Of a stretch of 64,000 nt of DNA, positions 14,912 to 24,212 are shown piece by piece. Positions within the stretch are counted from its first letter, which is position 1. Each line of letters begins with the position of its first letter. This DNA comes from DATDAH01 sp963725155. GTDB taxonomy: Bacteria; Actinomycetota; Acidimicrobiia; Acidimicrobiales; DATDAH01. The stretch is taken from assembly GCA_963725155.1 (NCBI GenBank), contig CAVRXU010000008.1, positions 248,001 to 312,000 on the forward strand, in the 5' to 3' direction. The translations under genes and the position numbers were made by a program. The notes below the pieces were generated by a model that had not been told where the DNA came from, searched no databases, and worked only from the letters and a program-made list of their open reading frames with translations.

Positions 14912-17533
14912 TCAGGTGTCGCCGGCCATGATCTGGGCCAACTCGGCGCGGTTGGCGACGCCGAGCTTGTCGTAGACGCGTCCCAGGTGGTTGTCGACCG
15001 TGCGCACCGACACGAAGAGCCGCCCGGCGATGTCCTTGCTCGTGATGCCGCCGGCGGCGAGGACCGCCACCTCCCGCTCGCGCTTGGTGAGGGCGACGGG
15101 CTCGTCGGGCACGGCCAGGCCCGGCGTCCGGGCACCAGGGCAGCTCTCGGCCCACGCCGTCGCCTGGCGAGTCCAGGCCGTGGCCTCCCGCGGGCCCCCG
15201 CGACGCCGGTACTCGCCGGCCAGCCCGAAGGCCGCCTCGGCCGCCAGCAGGTTCGCGCCGACCTTGCCGAACGCCTCGGCGGCCGAGCCCACCAGGTCGA
15301 GGTCACCCGTGCCCAGGCCCGTGATGTGGTGGATGCGGGCGGTGCCGATGGACCCGATGCCGTGGTCGGCGAGGGGCGCGGCACGGGCCGCGTCGGGCTC
15401 GCCCAACCGGGCCAGGTCGTGGAGCATCATCAGCGCGTACGGCCACTCGCCCCGCTCCTGGGCCAACTCGACTCCCGCCGCCAGCTCGGCCCGGGCGTCG
15501 GTCGGCTGGCCCTTGGCCACCGCCAGCCAGGCCCGGGCCCGCTGACGGTTGACGCCGTGGAAGTCGGCGGGGTGACTGAGCTCGGCCTCCTCCCGCAGCG
15601 CGGCGTCCGCGGGCCCCACCTCGCCCCGCATGGAGTGGGCCAGGGTCAGGCCGATCAGGCTCCAGCCCAGGGGCCCACCGTGGTTGACGGCGCGGAACAG
15701 GCCGGCGGCCTCGTTCCACCACCGGATGGCGTCGTCGAGCAGGCCCCGTTCGAGGGCCACCACGCCCCGGGCCTGGGCGAAGAACGCCCAGCCGGCGGCG
15801 TCGTCGGAGACCAGGGCTTGCTCGTAACCGGCGACGGCAGTGGCCTCGGCTTCCTCCAGGCGACCGACGATGGCCTGGGCCAGCGCCTTGGCCACGTAGA
15901 GCAGCGACGGCTCGTAGAGGGTGAGCTGGCCCCCGAGGCGGGTGTAGGCCCGTATGCCGGCGTCGACCGCCAGCTCCGCCTCGTCGGCCCGACCCAGCAG
16001 AGGCAACCCCAAGGCACAGGCCAGCGACGCCTGGACGATCGCCCGATCGAAACTCACGTCGAGCAGCCCGAGCCCGCGGGCGACGCCGTCGGCGGGCCTG
16101 CACGAGGTCACCTCCAGCATGGCCCGGAGGCCCTCCAGCTCGTCCAGGTGGTCGCGATCGCTGATGGCCCGGCAGCCCTCCTCGATGACTTCGACGGCGG
16201 CGGGCAGGTCGCCGTCGTGCCAATACCGGTTGTAGACCCGGACCCGCACCAGGGTGGCCCGCTGGCTGTCGTCGGCGGCCTCGTCCTCCAGCGCGGCCAA
16301 CACGCTCTCGGTCTCGTCGGAGCGCCCCAGCGAGTAGAGCGAGTCGGCGATGATCTGGCCTGATGCGAACGTGGCCTCGATGGCGTGGGCCGCGTTGGCC
16401 AGCCGCAGCGCCGTCGGCAGGTCATGGGCGAAGCCGGCCTGGCGGGCCGCCGCGATCAGCAGTTCGGGCGAGGTGGCACCGCCAGCCTCCACCCGCCACA
16501 GCGCCACTTTGAGCACGTCGATCCGACGACGATTGTCGTGAGACTCGACGGCATCGGCCAGCTGCCGCTGGACCTGCCGGGCCCGGGTGAGCGGGGTGCG
16601 CTCACGCACGACCTCACCGTGGACGGGATGAGCCAGAGTGGCCTCGAAGCGCCGCCCGTCCAGAGCCGTCTCCACCAGGCCCTTGCGCTCGAGGCGCACG
16701 AGGGCATCGGCGCCCACGAGGCCGGCCACCACGTCCACGCCCAACGGCTCGCCGAAGGCGACCAGCTCGAGGGTGGCCACCTCGTCGTCGTCCAGGCCCG
16801 CCAGGCGCTCGCCGACCAGGTCCTGGAGGCGGGCCGAGGGCGAGATGGCGCCGACGGTCCGCCACAGGCCGGCGTCGTCGACGAGGGTGCCGGCGTCGAC
16901 ACCGGCGAGCACGAGCTCGCGCAGGTACTGGAGGTTGCCCCCACTGGCCTCCCACAGCTGCTGCAGGGCGGCGCCCTCGACCTGGGCGCCCAGCACCTGC
17001 TCGAGGAGGTCCTTGGTCTCCGCCCGGTTCAGCGGACCGACGTCGACCCGGTCGCAGAGCCCGTTCTTCCAGACGGCCTGGACGGCGTCGGGGGCGGGTT
17101 CGCCGGTGCGCACGCTGGCGACGGCGAACACGGTCCGAGCCGACACGAGCTGCTGGAACAGCAGGGCGGACGCGTCGTCCAGCCATTGGGCGTCGTCGAC
17201 CAGCAGGAGGAGGCGGTGGCCGCCGCTGCGCTGCATGAGCGCCTCGGTCGCCTGCCCGAGCATGGCGATGCCCCGCTCGACCGCCAGCGCGGCAGGGGGC
17301 AGCAGCGGGGCCAGGGCACCGAACGGGATGGCCCGAGCCGACTGGCTGGCCACGGCCCGCTCGACGTGGAAGCCGGCGGCGGACCCCTGCTCGGCGATCT
17401 CGGCGGCCAGCCGCGTCTTCCCGACGCCGGCCGGCCCGGCCAGGATCACGCCGGAGAGATCACCACGACGAAGGTCCTGCCGAGCCTGATCGAGGATCTC
17501 AGAACGCCCCACGAGAGGCCACGCAGCGCGCAT
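14912..17533 (-). CDS. Large ATP-binding LuxR-family transcriptional regulator (LAL/MalT-like)
   Basis: 873 residues. N-terminal STAND/AAA-type ATPase with Walker A GPAGVGKT (33-40) and Walker B LLLLVDDAQ (108-115), a long TPR-like helical middle, and a C-terminal LuxR helix-turn-helix (LTKREREVAVLAAGG and FVSVRTVDNHLGRVYDKLG, about 810-870). LAL proteins are usually activators of catabolic or secondary-metabolism genes. Start ATG 17533 places LVGRSEIL, the usual first ATPase motif, near residue 7. Two bases separate it from the CoA-transferase. Confidence 0.9.
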   Translation of the reverse strand: MRAAWPLVGRSEILDQARQDLRRGDLSGVILAGPAGVGKTRLAAEIAEQGSAAGFHVERAVASQSARAIPFGALAPLLPPAALAVERGIAMLGQATEALMQRSGGHRLLLLVDDAQWLDDASALLFQQLVSARTVFAVASVRTGEPAPDAVQAVWKNGLCDRVDVGPLNRAETKDLLEQVLGAQVEGAALQQLWEASGGNLQYLRELVLAGVDAGTLVDDAGLWRTVGAISPSARLQDLVGERLAGLDDDEVATLELVAFGEPLGVDVVAGLVGADALVRLERKGLVETALDGRRFEATLAHPVHGEVVRERTPLTRARQVQRQLADAVESHDNRRRIDVLKVALWRVEAGGATSPELLIAAARQAGFAHDLPTALRLANAAHAIEATFASGQIIADSLYSLGRSDETESVLAALEDEAADDSQRATLVRVRVYNRYWHDGDLPAAVEVIEEGCRAISDRDHLDELEGLRAMLEVTSCRPADGVARGLGLLDVSFDRAIVQASLACALGLPLLGRADEAELAVDAGIRAYTRLGGQLTLYEPSLLYVAKALAQAIVGRLEEAEATAVAGYEQALVSDDAAGWAFFAQARGVVALERGLLDDAIRWWNEAAGLFRAVNHGGPLGWSLIGLTLAHSMRGEVGPADAALREEAELSHPADFHGVNRQRARAWLAVAKGQPTDARAELAAGVELAQERGEWPYALMMLHDLARLGEPDAARAAPLADHGIGSIGTARIHHITGLGTGDLDLVGSAAEAFGKVGANLLAAEAAFGLAGEYRRRGGPREATAWTRQATAWAESCPGARTPGLAVPDEPVALTKREREVAVLAAGGITSKDIAGRLFVSVRTVDNHLGRVYDKLGVANRAELAQIMAGDT

Positions 17534-17607
17534 AAGCGTGCGGGATTCTGGCAGAACCTTCGGGACAGCGGCGAACCGCCGACGGGCAACGTCAGCGGTT
17601 CGCCCGG

Positions 17608-17934
17608 TCAGCTCTGGCTGTACAGGATCCCGTAGCGGGTGCGCACGGCTTCGCTGGTCGACATGCGGTTGACCCACCCCGTCTGGACGACCGCCCAGGT
17701 GCCGGGCTTGACACCGTGTTCCTCGAGCCAGTCCTGGGTCTCGTCAGGGGTGCCGAGGTCGTGCCGGGCCATCGCCGCCGTGAGCTGGGCGTACTTGTCG
17801 AGGGTGATGCCGTCGATCGGGTGCCAGATGGGTTCGGTCAGGTCCACCGGCTGGCCGGCGGCGGCGTGGGCCGACTCGGCCTCCCGCCGCATCTCGGAGA
17901 CCACCGTGTCCTCGATGTCCTTGGAGGTGCCCAC
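17608..17934 (-). CDS. Small protein of unknown function
   Basis: 108 residues starting VGTSKDIEDTVVSEM. The core WHPIDGITLDKYAQLTAAMA and WLEEHGVKPGTW looks like a soluble helical domain; I recall similar segments in uncharacterised bacterial proteins but cannot name a family. Start GTG 17934 is set by ribosome-binding sequence GAAAGGA seven bases upstream. An inverted repeat at 18013-18029 lies about 80 bp upstream. Confidence 0.72.
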   Translation of the reverse strand: MGTSKDIEDTVVSEMRREAESAHAAAGQPVDLTEPIWHPIDGITLDKYAQLTAAMARHDLGTPDETQDWLEEHGVKPGTWAVVQTGWVNRMSTSEAVRTRYGILYSQS

Positions 17935-18012
17935 CGGTGCGTCCTTTCGTCGGCGGCAGGGGAGTCGTCCCCGTCGTGGGCCCCATGGTCCGCCCGCGGG
18001 CGCTCGCGGGCA

Positions 18013-18029
18013 TGAGTAGGTGTTACTCA
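18013..18029. promoter_or_regulatory. Candidate operator TGAGTA-N5-TACTCA
   Basis: Six-base inverted arms with a five-base spacer in the 157-bp gap between the hydratase and small-protein genes. The size and layout suit a TetR-type dimer. It may control the small protein and, by read-through, the regulator operon. Confidence 0.4.
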
Positions 18030-18091
18030 AATCTTCAGGTCGGATCCCCCAGCCGTTCATCGGTGGGGTCGCCTGACCGGACGCGCTTCTT

Positions 18092-18934
18092 TCAGTCGCG
18101 GAACTCGCACTTCCCCGCGTCGAGGACCACACGCCCGTCGTCACCGGTGGTCTGGAAGATGGCCTCACCACCGTCCACCCACATGTTGACCGTGAGCGAT
18201 TCGCCGGGGAGCACGGGCGAGGAGAAACGACCGTCCATCGATGTGAAGCGGGACGGCTCTCCGTCACACAGGGTGTGCAGGAGCGCCCGGCCGGTGAAGC
18301 CGAAGGTGCAGAGGCCGTGCAGGATCGGTCGGTCGAAGCCGGCGAGGGCGGCGAACTGCGGATCGGAGTGCAGCGGGTTGCGGTCACCGGACAGCCGGTA
18401 GATGAGGGCCTGGTCCGGGCGGGTGGCGTAGGTGACCGAGTGGTCCGGTGCCCGCTCGGGGGGCACGTTCTGCGGGCCCGACGGTCCACGGTCGCCGCCG
18501 AAGCCGCCCTCACCCCGGATGAAGGCCGACATGGTCGTGTCGAACAGCGGCTCGCCGCTCGCCGCGTCCGTGGCCTTGGACTCCATGACCACGACCGCGC
18601 CCTTGCCCTTGTCGAAGATCCCGGTGATCTCGGTGGTGCAGGACAGGGTGCCGCGGACAGGAATGGGCTGGTGGAGGCGGACGCCCTGCTCGCCGTGCAC
18701 GAGCATCGCCCAGTTGAAGTCGCCCAGGCTGGCCATGCCCCCGCCGATGACGCCGAGGACCACGGCCATCGTCGGGAGGACCTTCTGGTCGACGTCGATG
18801 GAGTTCTCGGTCACGAAGGGGAGCTCGTCGGTCCCGGCGCCCACGCCGAGGGCGTAGAGGATGGCGTCCTTGGAGTCCCAGGACATCTCGGTCGGGTCGG
18901 TGACGGTCCCGACGGCATCGAGGTTGAGGGGCAT
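18092..18934 (-). CDS. MaoC-family (hydratase-2 type) enoyl-CoA dehydratase
   Basis: 280 residues with two hot-dog halves. The C-terminal half carries YRLSGDRNPLHSDPQFAALAGF and RPILHGLCTFGF, the R-specific hydratase-2 signature with its catalytic Asp and His. It hydrates trans-2-enoyl-CoA to (R)-3-hydroxyacyl-CoA, as in peroxisomal MFE-2. Its neighbour is the matching short-chain dehydrogenase, ending 9 bp upstream; a TAGGAGA ribosome-binding sequence precedes the ATG. Together they mimic the domains of MFE-2. Confidence 0.9.
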   Translation of the reverse strand: MPLNLDAVGTVTDPTEMSWDSKDAILYALGVGAGTDELPFVTENSIDVDQKVLPTMAVVLGVIGGGMASLGDFNWAMLVHGEQGVRLHQPIPVRGTLSCTTEITGIFDKGKGAVVVMESKATDAASGEPLFDTTMSAFIRGEGGFGGDRGPSGPQNVPPERAPDHSVTYATRPDQALIYRLSGDRNPLHSDPQFAALAGFDRPILHGLCTFGFTGRALLHTLCDGEPSRFTSMDGRFSSPVLPGESLTVNMWVDGGEAIFQTTGDDGRVVLDAGKCEFRD

Positions 18935-18943
18935 CGAAGTCTC

Positions 18944-19846
18944 CTACTGCTTGTCGTTGCCGGACATGTCGGCGTTGGGGCGGGCGTTGGCCAAGAGCTC
19001 GGCCACCTTGGCGCCGATCTCGGTGAGGTCGTCGGTGGGCTCCACCGTCGGGCCCTTGTGCCAGCCTTCGGCGACGGCCAGCTCGCGCCCGGACACCTGG
19101 AAGATGCGGCCGGTCACGGCGGCGGACGCGGGGCTGGCCAGCCACGTCACGATCGGTGCGATCCAGCGGGGAGACATGGAGGCCTTCGTCTCCTCGTCGA
19201 GCTGGCCCATACCGAGGCCCTCGGTCATGCGGGTGATCGCCCCCGGGGCGATGGCGTTGGCCGTGACGCCGTACCGCTCGAGCTCCATGGCGGCGATCAC
19301 CGTGAACGCGGCGATGCCGGCCTTGGCCGCGCCGTAGTTGGTCTGGCCGACGTTGCCGTAGATGCCCGACGGGGAGGTCGTGTTGATGATGCGGGCGTCG
19401 ACGGTGTCGCCCGCCTTGACGAGCTCCCGCCAGTGTGCGCTGGCGTGGCGGGAGGGCCCGAAGGTGCCCTTGAGGTGGACGGCGATGACGGCGTCCCACT
19501 CCCCCTCCGCCATGTTCACCAGCATCCGGTCCCGCAGGATCCCGGCGTTGTTGACGAGTACGTCGAGGCGGCCGAAGTGATCGACGGCCTGCTGGATCAG
19601 CTCGCCCGCGGCGTCGAAGTCGGCCACGTTGGCCCCGTTGGCGATGGCCTCTCCGCCCATGGCTTCGATCTCGGCCACGACCTGCTGCGCGGGGCTGGTG
19701 TCCTCACCCTCCCCGGTCATGTCCCCGCCGAGGTCGTTGACGACGATCTTGGCCCCCTGCCCGGCCAGCATCAGGGCGTACTCCCGCCCGATGCCCCGGC
19801 CGGCGCCGGTGATCACACAGACCCGACCTTCACAGATCCCGCTCAT
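18944..19846 (-). CDS. Short-chain dehydrogenase, MFE-2 (HSD17B4-like) type
   Basis: 300 residues. NAD-binding TGAGRGIG near 14-21, NDLGGDMTGEGED, VNNAGILRD and the catalytic YGAAK. NDLGG followed by an acidic loop is characteristic of the MFE-2/17-beta-HSD type 4 branch, which oxidises (R)-3-hydroxyacyl-CoA. ATG 19846 has CGAGGACC upstream. The operon partner is the hydratase. The 130-bp upstream gap holds GAAAGAGTGTTTC (19892-19904), a small inverted repeat. Confidence 0.9.
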   Translation of the reverse strand: MSGICEGRVCVITGAGRGIGREYALMLAGQGAKIVVNDLGGDMTGEGEDTSPAQQVVAEIEAMGGEAIANGANVADFDAAGELIQQAVDHFGRLDVLVNNAGILRDRMLVNMAEGEWDAVIAVHLKGTFGPSRHASAHWRELVKAGDTVDARIINTTSPSGIYGNVGQTNYGAAKAGIAAFTVIAAMELERYGVTANAIAPGAITRMTEGLGMGQLDEETKASMSPRWIAPIVTWLASPASAAVTGRIFQVSGRELAVAEGWHKGPTVEPTDDLTEIGAKVAELLANARPNADMSGNDKQ

Positions 19847-19979
19847 GTACTGGTCCTCGTTCGCTCTCGACGTGCTGGCCACCAAGTGGGCGAAAGAGTG
19901 TTTCACCGACGGGCCGGGACGGGCGAATCCCCCGGGGGTGACACAGGATCGGCCGACGCGCACGCCAGAATGGCCGTGA

Positions 19980-21641
19980 ATGCGTCGTCGGTCCCCCCGC
20001 AAGGCCGTCGCGCTCATGATCCCGCTGGTGATCGTGGCCGCGGCCGTCCTGACCTGGGTGGTCGACACGCGCATCCACTCGGACCTCGTCGCCCGCAACG
20101 TCGTCCTCGACGGCCGGGCGATCGGCGGCTTCGGCCAGGAGGACATCGACGCCCGGGTCCGCCACCTCTCCTCGACCTACCTCGACACGCCGGTCGAGAT
20201 CCACTCCGGGGACCGCACGCTGGAGACCACCGTGGGCGAGCTCGGCGCGGAGGTCGACCAGCAGGCCACGGTCACGGCCGCCCAGAACATCGGTCAGGAC
20301 CCGGTGGCCTGGGCCCAACGGTTCAGGGAGGACGAGGTGGCTCCGGTCATCCTGACCCTGGCCGACAACCCGGTGAGCCGCACGCTGCAGGAGCTGGAGG
20401 GGTCGGACCGCACCAGCCCGATCGAGCCGCTCATCCAGCACTCCGGCTTCGGCTTCGCCGTCGTCCCGGGGGTGCCGGGCCACGGCATCCGGGCGACTGA
20501 GGTCATCGACCAGGTCGTCGCCGGGGCCGTCACCGGGGAGGACCCGATCGTCGTCAACGTCGACGCGACGGACATCCCACCCCGCTTCGACGACGGCGAG
20601 GCCGAGGCGCTGGCGCGAGAGGCCAACACCCTCACCGAGAACGGGATCACCATCAACGCCGACGGCACTTCGGCGGACGTGCCGGCGGAGACGCTCGGGG
20701 CCTGGGTCACCTCGCGGCCAGGACGGGAGGCCCTGCAGCTGGTGCTCGACCGCGAGCAGGTCGGCGAGGACCTGCCCGGCCTGTTGCCCGACGTCGGTGA
20801 CCCCCCGGCCGCCGCCAGCTTCACGGTCAGCAACGGCCACCCCCGCATCGTCCCCGGCCAGGCCGGCACGGGCTGCTGCGCGCCGGGCTCGGCGCGCCGG
20901 GTCATCGCCGCGCTGCGCAACGGCGACCAGTCGGTGGACCTCGAACTCACCCGGATCCGGCCCGAGCGCGACGCCGAGTGGGCCGAGAGCCTGGGCATCG
21001 TCGAGGAGATCACCCTCCCGGACCAGGAGCCCTGTACCGCCTACGCGGCCGACGGCTGCCGGAGCAGCACCTGGCACGACTGCTGTGAATCGCGGGTCAC
21101 CAACATCAACCGGATGGCCGACATCGTCCAGGGCTACGTGATCCCCCCGAACGGTGGGCACTTCTCGATCAACGAGGTGGTCGGGCCCCGGACGACCGAG
21201 AACGGCTTCGTGGTCGCCGGCGCCATCGAGAACGGTGAACACGTCGAGTCGGTCGGCGGGGGCGTGTCCCAGTTCGCCACCACCTCGTTCAACGCCGCCT
21301 TCTTCGCCGGGCTCGACATCCCGAACTACCAGTTCCACACCGAGCACCTCAGCCGCTACCCGTACGGCCGGGAGTCGACCGTGTCCTACCCCGAGCCCGA
21401 GTTCCGCATCGTGAACAACACGCCGTACGGCGTGCTCATGTGGCCCACCCACACCGACACGCAGATCTCGATGCACCTCTACTCGACCCGCTTCGCGACG
21501 GGGGCCCAGACCGGCCAGACCGTCGATCGGCGGGGCAGCTGTGACTTCGTGACCACGACCCGCACCCGGACCTACGTCGACGGCCACACCGAGAACGACA
21601 CCTTCAGCGGCTACTACCGCCTGGGCGGCCCGACCTGTTGA
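19980..21641 (+). CDS. VanW-family cell-wall protein with peptidoglycan-binding-like domains
   Basis: 553 residues. A basic start and one transmembrane helix (about 9-28) anchor an extracellular protein. Two putative PG_binding_4-type repeats (about 40-270) precede the VanW domain (about 360-500) with GHFSINEVVGPRT, VGGGVSQFATTSFNAAFFAGL and PYGRESTV. The role of VanW is not established; it appears in glycopeptide-resistance clusters and wall-associated genes. Unusual are the Cys clusters GCCAPG, CTAYAADGC and HDCC before the VanW domain, likely disulfides. The ATG has no good ribosome-binding site. Confidence 0.87.
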   Translation: MRRRSPRKAVALMIPLVIVAAAVLTWVVDTRIHSDLVARNVVLDGRAIGGFGQEDIDARVRHLSSTYLDTPVEIHSGDRTLETTVGELGAEVDQQATVTAAQNIGQDPVAWAQRFREDEVAPVILTLADNPVSRTLQELEGSDRTSPIEPLIQHSGFGFAVVPGVPGHGIRATEVIDQVVAGAVTGEDPIVVNVDATDIPPRFDDGEAEALAREANTLTENGITINADGTSADVPAETLGAWVTSRPGREALQLVLDREQVGEDLPGLLPDVGDPPAAASFTVSNGHPRIVPGQAGTGCCAPGSARRVIAALRNGDQSVDLELTRIRPERDAEWAESLGIVEEITLPDQEPCTAYAADGCRSSTWHDCCESRVTNINRMADIVQGYVIPPNGGHFSINEVVGPRTTENGFVVAGAIENGEHVESVGGGVSQFATTSFNAAFFAGLDIPNYQFHTEHLSRYPYGRESTVSYPEPEFRIVNNTPYGVLMWPTHTDTQISMHLYSTRFATGAQTGQTVDRRGSCDFVTTTRTRTYVDGHTENDTFSGYYRLGGPTC

Positions 21642-21678
21642 TGGTGACGCCGCCTCGGATATGAGGTGAACTGGAGAG

Positions 21679-23079
21679 GTGACCGACGAACACCTCGACT
21701 TCCAGCCCCGCATGAGCGACGCCGACAAGCTCATGTGGACCATCGAGCGGGATCCGCTGCTGCGCAGCACCATCACCTCGGTCGTCGTCCTCGACGGTCC
21801 CCCCGACCACGCCCGCCTGAAGGACAAGCTGGAACGGGCCAGCCGGACGGTCATCCGCCTGCGCCAGCGGGTCATCGGCAACGCCCTGTCCTTCTCGCCG
21901 CCTCGGTGGGAGGTCGATCCCAACTTCGACCTCGACTACCACCTGCGCTTCGTGAAGGCGGCCAACGACGGGAGCATGCGCGAGCTGTTCGACATCGCCG
22001 AGCCGATCGGCATGCAGGCCTTCGACCGGGCGCGCCCGCTGTGGGAGTTCACCGTGGTCGAGGGCCTCGAGGAGGGTCGGGCCGGTCTCATCATGAAGAT
22101 CCACCACGCCGTGACCGACGGCGTGGGCGGCGTGAAGCTGATGCTGGAATCCTTCGACGCCGAAGCCGACCCCGGCGATCCCGGGGCCGTGCCCGAGGTA
22201 CCGGCCGTGCACGTCATGAGCCAGGCCGAACGCTTCGCCGACGCCGTGGCCCACGAGCAGCGTCGGGTCCGGGGCGTGGCCAAGCGCTCCTTCGGCATCC
22301 TGTCCTCGGCCGCGCTGGTCACCGTCGCCGACCCGGTCGGCGCCGGGGCCCGGGTGAGCGAGACGATCGCCTCTGCCCTCCGGTTGCTGGCGCCGGCCAG
22401 CGCGCCCTTGTCCCCGCTCATGACCGAGCGGTCCCTGTCGGTGCAGTTCCACACGCTGACCGTCCCGCTGGCTGAGATGAAGATCGCCGGCCGGCGGGCG
22501 GGGGGCAAGCTCAACGACGCCTTCGTGGCCGCCATCGCCTCGGGTTGGCGCCGGTACCACGACCACCACGGCCAGCAGGCCACTTCCCTGCGGATGTCCA
22601 TGCCGATCAACGTGCGCACGGCGGCGACCGAGAACGTGGCGGGGAACCAGTTCGCCCCGGCCCGCTTTGCCGTGCCGCTGACCGTGGTCGACCCCGTCCA
22701 CCGCATGAAGGTGGTCCGCGACCTCGTCGGTCGGGCCCGGGCCGAGCCCGCACTGGCCCTGACCGAGCCCCTCGCCAACGTGCTCAACCACCTGCCCCCG
22801 GACGTCACCACCGGCATCTTCGGCTCGATGCTGCGGGGCGTGGACTTCGTGACCTCGAACGTCCCCGGCCCGCCGTTCCCGATCTACCTGAGCGGGGCCC
22901 GGGTGATCAGCCAGTTCCCCTTCGGACCCATGGCCGGCGCCGCCGCCAACATCACGCTGCTCAGCTACGTCGACGAGCTCAACATCGGCATCAACACCGA
23001 CCCGGCAGCCGTGCCCGACCCCGAGACGCTGGTCGAGTGCATGCAGGAAGGCTTCGACGAGATCCTGAAGTGCTCGTGA
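21679..23079 (+). CDS. Wax ester synthase/diacylglycerol O-acyltransferase (WS/DGAT), copy 1
   Basis: 466 residues, normal length. It esterifies diacylglycerol or long-chain alcohols with acyl-CoA to make storage triacylglycerol or wax. The active-site HHAVTDG lies near residues 142-148; RPLWEF and NVPGP near the C-terminal domain are also typical. GTG 21679 follows GGAGAGG. A second WS/DGAT lies at 34756 with its active-site motif at the same residue number. The gene ends at a dispersed 63-bp repeat. Confidence 0.93.
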   Translation: MTDEHLDFQPRMSDADKLMWTIERDPLLRSTITSVVVLDGPPDHARLKDKLERASRTVIRLRQRVIGNALSFSPPRWEVDPNFDLDYHLRFVKAANDGSMRELFDIAEPIGMQAFDRARPLWEFTVVEGLEEGRAGLIMKIHHAVTDGVGGVKLMLESFDAEADPGDPGAVPEVPAVHVMSQAERFADAVAHEQRRVRGVAKRSFGILSSAALVTVADPVGAGARVSETIASALRLLAPASAPLSPLMTERSLSVQFHTLTVPLAEMKIAGRRAGGKLNDAFVAAIASGWRRYHDHHGQQATSLRMSMPINVRTAATENVAGNQFAPARFAVPLTVVDPVHRMKVVRDLVGRARAEPALALTEPLANVLNHLPPDVTTGIFGSMLRGVDFVTSNVPGPPFPIYLSGARVISQFPFGPMAGAAANITLLSYVDELNIGINTDPAAVPDPETLVECMQEGFDEILKCS

Positions 23080-23081
23080 CA

Positions 23082-23144
23082 TTTGACTGGCTTCGCTTCG
23101 CTCAGCAAGTCCGGCTCCGCCGAAGCTGAGGGTCAGCGGCGCTG
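23082..23144 (+). repeat. 63-bp dispersed repeat, copy 1
   Basis: Begins TTTGACTGGCTTCGCTTCG three bases after the WS/DGAT stop. 61 of 63 bases match the reverse complement of 61990-62052. The centre can fold: CTCAGC pairs with GCTGAG and GGC with GCC. It may act as a terminator or a REP-like unit between convergent genes. Confidence 0.85.
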
Positions 23145-23171
23145 CTCCGGCTGGCGCCTGCGCAGCTCGAA

Positions 23172-24204
23172 CTACGCGGTCCAGTCCTTGAGCTTGGTGA
23201 CGATCTCGGTGGGGTTGCCGATGGGGGTGATGTTGAGCATGGTGACGCCGGACTCGCGGTAGGCGGCCAGGCGTTCTTTCACGTAGCCCTCGTCGCCGCA
23301 GATGGTGGTGGCCTCGAGCAGGTCCTCGGGGATGATCGCCGCGGCCTCGTCCTTCTTGCCGTCGAGGTAGAGGTCCTGGATCTCCTTCGCCTCCTTCTCG
23401 AAGCCGTACCGGCAGACCAGGTCGTTGTAGAAGTTCTTGCCCCGCCCCCATGCCCCCCACGTAGAGGGCGACCATCGGGCGGGCGAAGTCCCGGAAGCCC
23501 TTCACCTCGTCGGTCGGGCCGATGGCCACGAGGCCTCCGGCCACGACCTCCAGCGGGTCGAGGTCATCGGACCGCTTGGCCGTCCCTCGGGCGAGGTCGT
23601 CGCCCCAGACGTCCTTGGCCTTCTCGGGCAGGTAGAAGAGCGGGAGCCAGCCGTCGGCGATCTCAGCCGTCAGCTCGACGTTCTTGGGGCCGAGGGCGGC
23701 GACGTGGATCGGGATGCGGTCCCGCACCGGATGGGTGATCAGCTTCAGGGGCTTGCCCAGCCCGGTGCCCTGCCCTTCCGGCAGCGGGATGTCGTAGGCC
23801 TGGCCCGAGAACTCGACCCGCTCCCGCCTCCAGACCTGGCGGCAGATCTCGATGATCTCCCGGGTCCGGGTGAGGGGCTTGTCGTAGGGCACGCCGTGGA
23901 AGCCCTCGATGACCTGAGGCCCGGACGCCCCGAGGCCGAGCACACAGCGACCGCCCGACAGGGCGTCGACCCCGGCCGCGGTCATGGCCAGGAGGGTCGG
24001 CGTGCGGGTGTAGAGGGGCAGGATCCCCGAGGCGATCTCCACCCGCTCCGTGACGGCGGCCAGGTAGCCCATGATGCTGACGGCGTCGACGCCGTAGGCC
24101 TCGGCCACCCAGATGAGGTCGAGACCGGCCGCCTCGAGGTCCACCGCTTGCTGGGCCACCTCGGCGGGCGAGACGTCGTAGCGGAGCTGGGTGCTGATCT
24201 TCAT
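23172..24204 (-). pseudogene. LLM-class F420-type oxidoreductase, disrupted by a frameshift
   Basis: From ATG 24204 the frame encodes MKISTQLRYDVSPAEVAQQ through VALYVGGMGA (about 255 residues). The family sequence then continues in another frame as GKNFYNDLVCRYGFEKEA up to a TAG at 23172. The break lies at about 23437-23450, where a run of G and C appears two bases short of a codon for Arg. Read across the shift, the protein would be a normal full-length enzyme of about 344 residues. It may be genuine decay or an assembly error in GC-rich sequence. A TAGGTT hexamer lies 8 bases before the ATG. Confidence 0.85.
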
Positions 24205-24212
24205 GCCGGCCG

